A stretch of DNA of 64,000 bases from NCBI GenBank assembly GCA_003255065.1, contig QAOA01003946.1, positions 1,488,120 to 1,552,119 of the forward strand, given 5' to 3'. This DNA comes from Cercis canadensis. Its lineage: Eukaryota > Streptophyta > Magnoliopsida > Fabales > Fabaceae. The position numbers and the translations under genes were made by a program. The notes below the pieces were generated by a model. It saw only the letters and a program-made list of their open reading frames with translations, was not told the origin of the DNA and made no database searches. Positions 12,645-25,795 of the stretch are shown one piece after another; within the stretch, counting starts at the first letter, position 1; every line of letters begins with the position of its first letter.

Positions 12645-13550
12645 GTGAGAGGAGTGCTGCACAAGTTTAACACACCTTGTCTTTTTACTGCATTTGGTCC
12701 TCTTCTCTTCAATATCATCTCTGTGAAGTTTCCAGAGCACAGATAGAAAAAACCCAGGTGGGTTTTTTTTTTTGGTTGTCTCATCTGATTGTTTCTTCTC
12801 CTCTTCCTTCTTCGTTGTTGTCGATTCATTTTCTGGATTTCAGGCTTTTATTGTTGCTGATATACATTTTGTTTTTCCAAAGCAAATGATTCCGCCTTGT
12901 AGTCTATTATTATTTTGATTTTATTTTGTTTTTGGTGGGTTTTTTCTGTGGTTTTGCTAAGAGCTTTTGCTGGTCTTTCTCAGGAGCCATCGATCATTTT
13001 CATGTGACTGGTAAATCTGCTTTATTGAGCTCCTGATTATTTTTTTTCCCCTTTTCATCTGGGTTCTCCTGTTTGTACGAATGATAGATCGTTTTCTTTT
13101 TCATTTCTTTTTCTCTATTTGCGTACTGTCTGATCCAAGAAAGGATTTGGAATCACTCTACGAGTCTTTACACGGTCCCCAAAAGCTTGTTTTCCCTTTG
13201 CATTTGGGGTTTCTACCGTGTATGTCGTTTACTACTTCGTATTCGATATGGCATTTCTTTCGTCTATTCGGAGCTCTATAATTGCTTTTTCATTTATTTA
13301 TCGATTTTGTTTTCTGGGTATCTTCAGAGAGTCTTGGAATTACAGTCTCAATGCCAAATTTTCCATTGATTTTCGATTCTGAATAGACATCAGTTTTATA
13401 TGCATTCATAGGTTCAGCCTTTTCTTAGATATGGCTTAGTTTTTCATGCTTTCCATTATATTGCTGAATATTTGTGATTGTTTATTCAGTCTGTAAACTT
13501 TGATTTATGTGGGTAGACTTGGGGTGCTTTCTGCAGGTGTTTTTGAGATA

Positions 13551-14882
13551 ATGCTGAGGAAGAGGACAAGATCTGTGCAGAAGGATCAACACCACATGGG
13601 TCATCTAATAATTTCTGATTCTAATTCGGACTACTATTCTCAGTCTCGTGCTTTTGGGCGCAATATCAAAAGCAACCCAATTTTCAATGTCCCTCGTCTG
13701 TTTGTAGGACTGGGTCCTAAAGGCTTGTTAGATTCTGATTCTGTTAGGAGTCCAACATCTCCACTAGATTTTAAAGTGCTTTCAAAATTAGGTGACTCTG
13801 TTAGAACCCCAAGATCATTCCCTCAAGAAGTGCCCCAAAGAACCTGGGATTGCAGCAAAGTAGGCCTAAGCTTAATAGATTCTCTGGAAGATTGTTCTGA
13901 AGTTTCTGGGAAAATTCTGCGATCATCAGAGAGCAGGAACAAGAGTCTCAGTCCCCGAATAACGATCAATACTCCAACTTGTCAAACTTCTAAGGATTCA
14001 TTTGAGGCTTCCAAGTCCTTACCAAAAAATTTTGGTAATCTTCCTTATACCCAGAACGGTTCTATTTTTCACAAGGGTGAATACCATGTTCTTTTTGAAA
14101 TTGGAGAAACTTACCAAGTGAATGAGTCTTTTGGGAAAGCTCGGTCTTGTTCACTGGATTCCTGCTCTCCATTTAAAACCCTCTCTGGTCTGACTCTTTC
14201 TAATACTGATTCAGACTCTGGAAATTTTGCTTGGAAAGATATCACCATCCAAGTGAGCTCTCCTCCTCATTTTATTGGAGGAAGCCTGAATTCAAACACC
14301 TTACCTACAGATTTAAATTCAAACTCTGTATCCATATGCTCCTCAAATGAATTTATCGGGCCTCTATCAGCTAGTGAGATTGAGCTCTCTGAGGACTACA
14401 CTTGTGTAATTTCCCATGGTCCCAACGCCAAAACAACTCATATCTATGGCGACTGCATCTTGGAAACTCATTCTAATGATCTAAGAAACCATGGTAAGAA
14501 TGAAGAGAATGTGACTGTAATGTCTCAAATGGTTAACAGCTTAAATGTTCCCAACCAATATCCCTCTAATGACTTCTTGAGTTTCTGTTACCATTGCAAG
14601 AAGAAGCTGGAAGATGGAAAAGACATCTATATGTATAGGTTGGTTTCCATTGCATCTCTTCTGTTTTGACTTGTAGCTTCATTTATGGATAGACTTTGAT
14701 TCTAAGACTCGCTTCCTTTGATATCCTGCAGAGGTGAAGAAGCATTTTGCAGTTTAACTTGCCGAGCCTTGGAGATCATGATTGATGAAGAACTGGAGAA
14801 ATCCAATCCATCTTCTGAAAACTCTCCAAAACCAGAAAATGGTGAGGAACTTTTTGAGACTGGCTTCTTCACAGCTACATAG
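13551..14882 (+). CDS. FCS-like zinc finger (FLZ, formerly DUF581) protein
   Basis: Two exons, 13551-14638 and 14732-14882, joined within an Arg codon (AG/A), encode 412 aa. The start MLRKRTRSVQKDQ was chosen because it directly follows a probable leader-intron acceptor (CTGCAG, 13531-13536) and matches the usual N-terminus of the larger FLZ proteins; the longer open frame from 13500 runs into that intron. The FLZ finger is at residues 342-380: Cys346 and Cys349 (FCYHC), then Cys369 and Cys373 (FCSLTCR), followed by EIMIDEE. The intron falls inside the finger. Residues 20-330 are Ser-rich and low in predicted order. FLZ proteins are plant-specific scaffolds that bind SnRK1 kinase subunits; that role is family knowledge, not visible here. 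The intact finger and frame argue for a working gene. Confidence 0.93.
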
Positions 14883-15882
14883 AGAGGATTTTCTGCCATA
14901 GTCACTGTGTCCGCAGGAGGGGTAGACGCACCTGATCATCTGTTTACTAAGAGCTGTTTTATGTGCATCTGTCAGCAGCCATGGATGGTCATTTTGTACA
15001 TCATTGCGTTTTCCATTTGTGTTTCAGCTAACTGCGTTTGGTGGATGATGGCTCTCATTCAGCTAGTTTTGTTTTCCATATAACTAGAGATATACTTGAT
15101 CAAACCAGTGATAATTCATCATTCATGCAGAAGGGGTTGAAGCCGATTTTTCTGGCTTCCCCTTGTTGAATTTTGTTTGCATTATATCTATATTATGTGA
15201 AGAATCGATGTATACAACTCAGTTTTTAACTAAATCATAAATTACTATTTTTAGTGTATACGATCTGTTTAATTTCCCATGAATATTGGTCGGAAACTTT
15301 GATGAATGTCGATTCATCTTTACACGAGTGTTAGCCATTTTTGAAATTGATGGAATATATGGTTATGCTTGATAATAGTTTGACTATTATAGGCCTGAGA
15401 TGTGTGGAAAAGTGACATTCTCCATATAAGCATAGATTATTCTCCACCATGCCAAGTTGATGGTTTTTGTGGTTCTCATTTGGTGGTATTTCTTATATTT
15501 CGTTCACTATGAAATATCTTGATGAATAATAGAAACACTCAGATGTTAAATGAATAGAACAGATCTAGGTTGCTTTTGCATTCCCTAATTCTTAGAGCTC
15601 TTTTCTTCCTCTACATTCTATCTTCACTAACTTATTGCATCTACAACAAGAACGTAGGCAGCTTCCATCGTAGGCTCTGGATCCGTGAGAGGTTTAATGT
15701 AGATGCTCCAACTCCACTTTTTGGTGATTTTTGCAAGCTCAGAAGAGTGTTCTCCACATACAGATACCTGCTTGAATGATCGTGGTGTCGTTGAATTTTC
15801 CTGGAGCTGCCATCTTTTTCATGTTAAACCCGAATAAATATCACTGTTCAGAGCTCTAATGCTACGCAAAAGACAACAGCAA
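14883..15882. other. 3' UTR of the FLZ gene and intergenic DNA
   Basis: The first 300-350 bp are probably the 3' UTR. Beyond that I see only short chance frames and no conserved motif. Confidence 0.5.
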
Positions 15883-16520
15883 ACTGATCAAGTTGAGCTT
15901 TGTTTACGCATCTGATTTTTGGATTGCACAAAATAGATTGAATGAACTTTATTCAAAATAATGCTCTTGCCTTTCCAACACATACCGTTTTGCAGAATCT
16001 ATCCGACTTGTAATTCCTGATGCAATATACTTCCAAGGCAGTATTCTTTAAGATGATGTCAGCTTCATCCAATAGAGCAACATTTGAGATCCAAATCTGG
16101 AAGTGCATTGCGAAGAAACCAAGAAACAATTATTCTGAAAAATTTGTTATCCATGAATTCACATTCCAGCTGCTATTTAGTCAAATGGCCTGCGAACAAT
16201 GACTGATCAAGTTGAGCTTTGTTTCCGCATCTGATTTTTGGATTGCACAAAATAGATTGAATGAACTTTATTCAAAATAATGCTCTTGCCTTTCCAACAC
16301 ATACCGTTTTGCAGAATCTATCCGACTTGTAATTCCTGATGCAATATACTTCCAAGGCAGTATTCTTTAAGATGATGTCAGCTTCATCCAATAGAGCAAC
16401 ATTTGAGATCCAAATCTGGAAGTGCATTGCGAAGAAACCAATAAACAATTATTCTGAAAAATATGTTATCCATGAATTCACATTCCGGCCGCAATTTAGT
16501 CAAATGGCCTGCGAACAATG
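15883..16520. repeat. Tandem duplication, two copies of 319 bp
   Basis: Copy 1 is 15883-16201 and copy 2 is 16202-16520; they abut exactly. They differ by only a few substitutions (for example TTTACGC versus TTTCCGC, and CCAGCTGCTATT versus CCGGCCGCAATT), so the event is fairly recent. Each copy has a chance frame of about 60 codons starting MQYTSKAVFF, but nothing supports coding. Confidence 0.9.
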
Positions 16521-18655
16521 GCTATCTTAATAAAAGCGTTCATTTAACTAAAACAGATTTAAGCTTTTCGTGGTAATAACCATCTTCAACATATAATTAT
16601 CTTGCATGGAATCAAATTATTTCCCCTATTCATGTCCGATAGCTTGCTAGCAATGTCTATGTTACTAGATTCCAGGTACCCACTAATGAATATAACACCC
16701 AATTCATCATTAATCTCAGTTGATCTGCTTTCTTCAGCTTCCACTAATCTCCATCTCATTCTCGTCTGTCCAACCATGTAATTGCTCCCCATTGTCGAGC
16801 CTCTAAATTTTTAAGCAATTCGAAAATAAAACAATTCCACCATTAATTTCAATTCGTCGCCCAAGATCTTAATTGCTGGCATGCATTAGTAAGTGGAAAT
16901 TAAATGCATCTCATAGTAATTTCTGTTCAAAAATAGCTCTCACTAAGAAACCTCTTCAGGAAGTTTGGATTGCAATAGACGATTTGATTTATTCATATGC
17001 TATAGTTGTGGTCGGTTAATACTAGCCGTTAATTAATTATTATCCTTTTAACGGGTTTTCAGATGAGAGTCGAGAGTCTCGAGACTAAAATAATGCCCAA
17101 AACGACTCGTTCAAGACAGCTGCCAAGTGCCAACTGATTCGTGTCATCCGAGATCTACACGCACCTTGGTTCTTGGAAACGTGTTGAATGTAAGAGCCAC
17201 TCATTTTTTATCAGCTTTGACACGTGCTATATTAATTTAATAATTTTCACTACTTTCTATTTCTCCATTTTATTTTGTTATTCAAAAAAATGCTTGAGTA
17301 ATACTATTTTTCATTACAAATTATTTATTGTTAAAAAATTGATGTCCCATCCAGAAAAGAAAAGATTATGTCAAATTTAATATTAACTATTTTTCTGGCA
17401 AAAATGTCATATTAAGTATATATGTCTAAACCTATAAAATTAAAGTTGAATAAAAATCAATAGAAATTATGATGCATTAATTAATTGGTTAATAAAGATT
17501 TTTTACCAATGTGCAGGAAAGAACAAAAAGTATCAATATAGTTTTTATAATTTTTTTTGTAACTAGACTATTATAAATTAAATTGTTGAATTAATTTGTT
17601 TTTTAAATTTTTGTACGTATTTGAATTTTTATTTATAAATGATACATATTTGAATTTGGAAACTTCTTAATTGTTCAGTTAAAAGAAATAATATAATATA
17701 GTAGGGTTAGATTTTTTTTTATTATAAAGTAAAGAAAATCTGAATTTGACATCAAAATCGAAGTGATTTTTTTTTTCTTTCAGCTTTTTAAGATGCTTAA
17801 TCGTTCTAATTGTTCCCCTAGTCAAATAATTTATTTTTAAATCACTAGGAAGAGAGAGAGAGAGAGGCGTACACACCATGTAAAGTTTGTCAATCATGTT
17901 TGGCATCCACTGGAAATGGAATCTGGGATGCCTTTTTCCCAAAACTTGTCCACTTATTCTCTAGCATCTCACATCCAAAACACTAAAATCTTGGACAAGA
18001 CATATCAATCTAGTTATACAGGTGATGTTTGATTCCAATCCGGGTTACTATACGAACACAACCTGGAAAAATTCTTAAGGAGATTCTATGTTCAGCCATG
18101 AATTTCGCACATATCTAATGTAAAGTTAAAATACATTTTCCATTTATTTTGCACTATGTGGTGAGACCTCTCAAGTAAATTTTAATTAATTATTTGCATG
18201 CACATAATGTAACTAAGAGGGTAAGAATCTCTCCACAATCAAATAGGATATTCATCTCCTAGATAAAAGAAAATGAGAGCATTAAAGATATCCAAATACC
18301 ACGCCCACAAATATCATTAAAGAAAGGCTTATTTGTAATTTTACATTATCCCTAAGATTACACGTGAACATAGAAAACCGCAAGAGCTGTTTTTGAGTTT
18401 CAAGCTACTAGTCCAACCTGAAACCACCAACACGACAAATCACACTCGATGACTCAAAACTACTCCCCGACACCAAATGCGACATTAAGAACTATGGTTC
18501 TGCCTTCTTGCTGTGGCTGAGCGTGTAGTCAACATTCCCACCCGTGGAACTTCCTCGTACCCAACGAAGGAAACAACTGAATTTGTCACCACTTTCACAA
18601 GAATCAAGCGAAACCAAATGCAGTCTTTGTGGAAACAATAGCCATTGCCACTTCC
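16521..18655. other. No gene recognised
   Basis: AT-rich intergenic DNA with a short GA tract near 17850-17866. The last few hundred bases before 18656 should hold the 3' UTR of the minus-strand CHY/RING gene. Confidence 0.45.
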
Positions 18656-21600
18656 TCAGCCTCTTGTTTGTCGTGTGTTGTAGGATTTGCAGTTAGAACA
18701 TTTTTGACCCACAACATGGAACTGAACGTAAGAAGTTTTTCCGCAATCATTGCAAAGAATCCAAACCTGTTGACAGTATTACCGTAAGTCATTCACAAAA
18801 AGCATGCAACTTCTATTGGATTCAACTTGCCAAGTCTATGCATCTCAATGCACCAAGGAAAAAGCAAAAGCCTAAAATCTAGGTTAACTACTGATTAACA
18901 CATATCAAAGGGAAACCTTTGATAAGGATTGTGATGCAACATTCTCAGCAAACAAGCAATACTTGTATAGCCTCAAAATCTAAAGAAGAGGTCACTAATT
19001 AAACAAAGGCTAGATATAGCTAATCATGAAATAGCAGAATACATATAATATCACATCTGAAAGAGATAGGTCAAAAAGAACTACTAACCATTTTATTTTG
19101 ATATGGTTCAGGCATTGGCGTGGCGGCAATCTCCATGTCAAATTTCTCCCACACCTTTGACATATCACAAACTGATTTTGAGCAGAGGGGGCATGCATAC
19201 CTGATGCAGAATCATACAATGATTAGAGCAAATTCATAGTGCCAGGACAACTTTCGGATAGAGAGAGAGCGAGAGGGAAAGAGGATCTCTGATGGCACTT
19301 ACTGAAAATGTTCTCTCATTTCCTTCAGGCAGCTCTTATGCATTGTATGCCCACAGGGCATAACAGTAACATCATTCCTGGATTCGAACAAATACTGCAA
19401 CCACCAATTTTGGTGTGCGTAAGTCAGCCTCTAGCAATCCAATTTATTTGTACAAGGAATCATAATATATACAACACCAAGTCGTATTACCTCAAAACAA
19501 ATAGGGCAATCATGATGCATCGCTCCTTCCACACAAGGATGACTGTTTTTCAGCAAAATCGAGTAGCAACAACCTATGTGAAGAAATCATGAATGCATGC
19601 TCAGACAGGTAATATATTTTTAAATAGTGGGATTCTTACTACTAAAAAGCACAGGACTTAGAAATAATTGCTTACCACACTTATAGCAATGGAAGAAATT
19701 CTCTTGTCCCCCAATTCTGTATTATAACACATTAGAGAATCAATCAATCTGAATTTTGATTAAGAACATAGTAAATCTGATGCAGCATGGATGAGGACGC
19801 AAGTTGAAAGAATAAGTAGACTAATTTAAGCCCAACATGCTTATCAAAAACTTCAAGTAACATTTGAGTTAAAAGCTAAGAGAAAATTCACTTTAAGGGC
19901 AAAAGCCTGGGTTTTAAAGGGAGAATAAAAGATTAGCAATTTATACCTGCAAATCCCACATCCACTGCAATGGTACTGCTGCTTAGATATCTGCAACATA
20001 CAAATAACAAGAGAGTGACTCCACCATGCACATGGATTGTCAAGTTTCTAAAGAGACAATCAACTTTACACAAGATGATACAAAATAGAACTCTGAAAAC
20101 AGAACAACTCAACAGTTCCTTTACAATGTCAAGTCATTCCATCAGTAAACTACATGCTACAGGGAGAGACTCAGCACACTGGTTCATGCTCATGTCATGG
20201 TTGAATATGTCAACATCCTCATGAAAAAAGTAGAATAGAATAAAAGGACAAAATATGAGGAAAAATCTCCTTTCCAGAATGAAGTGCTTACATCATCATC
20301 AAAGAGCTTGCAGGTCTCACAAAAGTATTTGCCCATACAAACACCACAGTTAATACAATTTTGCTGGACCTGGTAGCATCAACAGAAGAAGAAATTTTGA
20401 GTTGAATGCAAATCGTAAATGACACAACTCAAGCATTTCTAGTGGATGACTTAAATGAAGTCAATCTGGTGAAAATAATTCAATAGTCTTTCATAGCATG
20501 TTATCTAGGGAATATCTTAGATGAACGCCACAAATCTTACAAAGCATAAAGTAATAAGCTTTTAAGTTCCCTTTTCTGTCCATCATTTTGTTTCTTTTAT
20601 GCATGAGAGTGCATGCACACATGCATATGCAGGCCTAGTACTTCCTATATGACAAAATAAAGAATCTGACTAATCTTCAACTTGTATTCAAGTCTTTCCT
20701 TATAATTACATACCACAAGAGAAGAGTACAACACACAAAGATATTGGAGAAAATCTAAACTCACCTCTTGTTCAGTCCCACAAAGTGAACACATCACCTA
20801 AATTAAGTCAAAGTTAATCATCAGCATTAAGGATTTCAACAATCGTGAAATAACAAAGGACAAGGGTTGCAAAACTTCGGATGTTCAAATTGGGGATATT
20901 CAAATAAATGTGCATACCTGTTTAACTCGATGGCGGGGAATGTCATGTCTATGCTTCTGGTCAATGCTAATGTTATTCTGCAGGGAAAAACAGGATAATT
21001 AAGTTCCTTACAATATGAAAACATTGTCTCCCAAGGGAGCACAAGGATGGAAAACATAGTGTGTTACAAATAAAAGGCCAAGACAAATGGGAAGAAATGA
21101 AGATTATAATTCAGATTTTTTGGATGCTGCTATTCATATTATCTACTTTTAAAGCAATTAAAAAATGATAATGCCAATTAGGGGCAAGATTCTCCAAAAA
21201 TATTTCCTTGAAATATGAAAATAAGATGAAACCTCATCATTTATGGCATCAGGCAGAGATAAAAAAATATGGAACGTATATTGTGATATAAATGTTAGAG
21301 ATTTACTCACTTTCACCTCATTGTGACAGTGACGGCAATCAAAAATCTCATTGCAACATGGGGCCCTGATTTGGCATCTCCTTCGGTAATGAGAACATCT
21401 GCAGAGAAAGCCTATGATTTTAATAAAAGGGCAGGGAGAGAAACAACCTAAATAGCACAAGAGTATATGAACAAGAACTTTACCCATATTGCATATATCC
21501 TTTCTCTCGTAAGTCACTGATGTTTTCGTGATCTCTGGGTTCTTCTCCAGGCATGAACTCTGCACTGGATTCTGGAGAATACACGCTTTTCTCAGTCATA

Positions 21601-21662
21601 TGATTCATATCTTTGCACTCGAAATGCAGAGACTCAGAGTGCATTACTGCCACCTCTCCCAT
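18656..21662 (-). CDS. CHY zinc finger and RING-H2 E3 ubiquitin ligase (CHYR1/MIEL1 type)
   Basis: Eleven exons, in order of translation: 21484-21662, 21311-21398, 20918-20977, 20765-20797, 20292-20369, 19947-19990, 19676-19716, 19491-19573, 19303-19394, 19089-19200 and 18656-18766. They total 921 nt, 306 aa, with all GT-AG sites in phase. The start [10 protein letters not shown] is the first ATG of the frame. Residues 1-58 are a poorly conserved acidic head. The CHY domain begins at Cys61 (GCSHYRRRC) and continues through a CTCHY-type run of CxxC pairs to about residue 190. The RING-H2 is complete: Cys197, Cys200, Cys216, His218, His221, Cys224, Cys236, Cys239. A C-terminal zinc ribbon uses Cys275, Cys278, Cys293 and Cys296. 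The family transfers ubiquitin and acts in ABA, drought and defence responses. No key residue is missing. Confidence 0.95.
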
Positions 21663-24480
21663 GATACTTCGGATAAGATTACTAACTATCTAGAAGCTGG
21701 CAGTAGGCCTAAGGACCTGCATGTAGGAACATGTTTAGAAATAATCCTAACACTTCTAAAGGCATATTCAATCACCCCATCAAGCCAGGCAAACACCGAA
21801 TGCACTGTTGCTTTCTTCTATACTGCTGCAGACCAATTGAAATCAGCAACAACAAAATCGAATTAAGGTTGGACAGCTCCAATCAGCATTACTCCAAGAG
21901 AACACACGAAAACAAGTGCATACACAATAATCCCACACAAAACTACAAGATAGCACTGGGGTCCTTGACAGCTTCCAGCAGTAAATAGAAATCAATACCA
22001 TGGAATGATCACTTGATTCCTTGAAGAACTTCAAGAACCAAATCCAACTATACTGGAGCCAACCAATTGACGCTCCAACCTATGTTAAAAGCAATAAATC
22101 ACTCAATCAAATGCATTCCAAATAGTAAAAATATAGTAGATATGTGTTGATTTGTCCATGAAGGACAATCCTACCTCAATTGGCAGTTCTGCACCGACTC
22201 CTCCAAGAACTGAAACTTACCAAAATCAAATACTTAAAACTTCATACCATCTGCACCTTAGGTTCGTCAAATTAGCACATTTTCCTTCATTATCTAGGTT
22301 GCTTGACAGTGAAATATGAGACAATGTCATGGCTTCATTGCTAGAAAGAACATTCACACTACTTCAGGGACTAGATTATCCATATCCAAGAATACAGTCT
22401 TTACCCAAATTAGCAGAGCAGTAGGTTTGTCTCTTCTAACAGCAGATGCAACTCGATCAAGCAAAGACAAAAATGAAGGCTGGAAGAAGATAGGGAAGAG
22501 AAGCCTACTGATGAGAGTGTTAAGGGGTTGTGATTGATCTGAGGCCGAACAACGGGTGAAGCATCAAACAGACTGTTTCACTGTCTATAAAGGGGCAAAG
22601 GGGAAAATGAATATTTGCCATGAATTATATACAAAGGGTAATCCCTTCAAAGCAGTCTGCTGCAAACGGGTTCCAAATTGTCTGTAGGTGCTGAAAAGGT
22701 ATGGTTGTCAAAATGAATGTCAATATGGTGGAGGTCTAATATGGGTGAGGCTCCAAACATGTACTTTTCGACCACTCATGCCTTTAAAAAACAGTGTCTT
22801 TGCAGTGTTCAATTTCTGCAATTGGTTGGTCCACTGCAGATCCGAATTGCCTGCTCCTGCAAAACATTTCCACGTAGAAACTACCCAAACCAACATACTT
22901 ACTCATCTGCCTTGAGTCTCCTATTAACAGATCCATATGGAGAACTCCTATTAACATGACCCCTTACCCTTCCATGTAACTTGGAAAAGGTGCCCAATTA
23001 TTGTCTTCTTAATTTTTGAATACACAACCTTGGCTTCAAATTAATAAGCACTAAAGGCCTATCCTTTTCATACAGTACAGCAAACTGACAATTCAGGGTA
23101 CATAGGGGGCCACGACTAACCAATTCCCCAACAATAAATTTAAGGTCATGGAAAAATTCCTCTAAACTACAGTAAATGAGCGCATCCCCACTATGGGGAT
23201 TTTTGTGTGGTTTAATGCTCAATTGAAGGAAATCCTCCACACAAGGTAAGGGAAGCATATTTTCCCCAAACCTAATCTATGAAAAGGTCCATTCATCCAT
23301 ACACAGCAAGTTGCAATATATAACTAGCAAGAAACCTGTGTTAAGACCACGCAGTAGTTCAGAATAGGTTATTATAATCATACAACAAAAGACAGATCAT
23401 TGATGCAATATTTTTTTCCCCGTACTTCCCCAGATATGTACCAAAAACACATAACCCTTTGGCTTAGTCCAAAAAATAGCATGATAGCAAGCAAAAGAGT
23501 AATCACAACTGCAACAAACAGGTGGCATCAAAATTGGCAATCCCGATATATCAATGGAAGCATAAAAAACCATATTCCGATTCACAAACCGCTGAAAAAA
23601 GAAAATGCAAATTCTATTAACTACTTTACCACGTCTTTTGACTAATCAAATCCACCAAAAGATCACATTCACTATCACTTGACACATCATAGAAGGTGCC
23701 GGAAATCACAAAATGGCTCCCCCATGAGGGCAACAAAGCAAAACATGACAAAGAACGAACAACCAGACTTGTTTTATTGCTTAGTCCTACTTCTGAAACC
23801 CATATACTGCAATGCAGCTCCCTCGTGAAAGGAAGCCAAAAAACACCACGTTATCTACCCTTCCTAGGGAACCCCCTAATACGGTAAGAGTCAATATACT
23901 CAATACAATTGAAATCACACATTTTACGATGATATATCCCGAGTCAAACCACGTTTTCGTAATCTCTCTCAGGGACTCTATCAGAAAATGTAAAACTTCA
24001 AATTATTATGTTTTCCTCCGCCGAAGCATTTGTCAGAAACCAAACCCGATACAGCCTGGGCAACAAGCAAAATGGCAAGGAAAAAATAAAGGCACTAGGG
24101 CTACATTACCTAACAAAACAATCGAAATAATCTCACAGAGAACACAGTTATTGATTCAAACACAAGAGAGAAACAAAAAGCAGATTGTGAATTGTACAAA
24201 TTGTCACAGAACAACGAACTTTCAACTTGGAGAGAGGAAGACGAGGTGATCGACGATCCAAACAAACAAAACCGCGGTAAGATCCGAGAGTATATTCGGA
24301 GCTTCGATTCGAATCTCCCTTAACGCTTTGCTGAAACAAAGGAGTATCAGAATTGAAAGGGAATACGAAACGGAGCAGAATTTATAGCCCTCGATTGAAA
24401 TGGGAATCTGATTTTCGAGAGCCTTCGAAATTGACCTTTTTCACACGAAAGCGAATGAAAGCGAAAGATGTAATCTCATC
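21663..24480. other. Probable 5' leader, leader introns and promoter of the CHY/RING gene
   Basis: No protein-coding exon is recognisable on either strand in these 2.8 kb. GC-richer sequence near 24240-24370 on the minus strand has an exon-like look and could be the first untranslated exon, with long leader introns down to 21663; this is inference from base composition and the absence of another gene. Confidence 0.35.
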
Positions 24481-25064
24481 TCATCTGATGTGAGTCATTA
24501 AGCTTCGTCACTGCTGTTGACAAGTTGTGTCCATGCTGTGCTTCAAAATATCTGCAACATGTTTTAACATAAAAAAATTTGGGCACAGTTAACAAACTGG
24601 CACGTCTGTGATAGATGAGGTGACGTGTCAATAACAGCTGATCATCTCTGATTATCTTGATTTCCGTGTAAATCAGCCGAGAAATTTTGGGAAGATTTAG
24701 CCTACACAAGTTGTGTGGGCTTGGCTAATAAAAACTCTACACGTAAGTCTAAATTTTAGTATTTAGAAATAAAAATTTAAATGAAACTAAAGTCTTATAT
24801 ACAATGGTAAGGTAAAGAGATGGTAAGCTTATTTTGATACCCTTCTCTTTTTATTTACATTTTTTGTAATTTTTTTAAAAATACCTTTTCTAGACGACAA
24901 TGTGCTGGACTCTGAAATATCGGTTATGTCGGTGACAAATGAAGGTTGTCATTTGTTTTCTCCGTAAACGACAAGCATCTGAAATGAACTCTCATGTTCT
25001 TTCTCTTTTACCTCCTCTAATTCCGAAAAAAAAAAAAAATCTATTTGTTTGACGCGTAGATAGC

Positions 25065-25795
25065 TCTTTCACCTAATTATTAGGGTTTGAAAATTTTTTT
25101 TACTTATTTATGATACATTAAAACTTAATTATTAAAATATTATAATTTTTAAAAATTTAAAAACAACAAAAAAATATTTTAGATAACGCAAATTTCATCG
25201 AACACGCCATGAGCCCAACGACACATCCAAGTTGAACACGCATTGGCTCTTAGGGCGTGTCTCAATTGGCAAATTGGCTTCTTTAATTTTTTAAGAATTT
25301 ATTAAAATATTAAAATTTAGAAAAACCATCATTTCTGTCGTTTCATGGCAGTGTAAGGGTGGACAAGCTGATAAGATTTGGATTCAATCACAAAGGGGTG
25401 GGGTGACTATTATTAACGTCATCAACCGACCAAGATGGATTGGTTTTGAGATCTCACACCTTTAATGTTGGAACTTGGAGTACTTTTATAAAAAATAAAA
25501 ATAAAAATTGATTACAAACTGATGGTTTTTCTAAATTTGAATTTTTTAATGAATTCTTAAAAAAATAAAGAAACCAATTTGTTAGAAATGTAGAAGGTAA
25601 TTTATCAATTGGGACACGCCGGAGTCTATGCATGTTCAGCTTAGACGTGCTGCCGGGCCCATTGTGTGTTCTGTGAGACTTGTGCTATCTAAAATGCTTT
25701 TTTATTTTTAAATTTTTAAAAATTATAATATTTTAATAATTAAGTTTCAATGTATCATAAATAGGTTAAATACTTCTCAAACCCTAATAACTAGG
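25065..25795. mobile_element. Foldback MITE, same family as the element at 5673-6240
   Basis: About 270 bp at 25065-25330 reappears inverted at about 25520-25795. The outer ends are ACCTAATTATTAGGGTTTGA and its near-inverse (one mismatch). The arms share with the 5.7-kb element the landmarks GAACACGC, a GGGCCC-like block and GTGTC-CAATTG. The middle (25330-25500) is unique and has no open frame. A target duplication is not clear (CGTAGATA against CGCAGATG at best), so the exact ends are uncertain by about 15 bp. Confidence 0.7.

Noticed and set aside
13500..13550. Extra 17 N-terminal codons for the FLZ protein.
   Set aside because: They lie across a CTGCAG acceptor and lack similarity to the usual MLRKR start of larger FLZ proteins.
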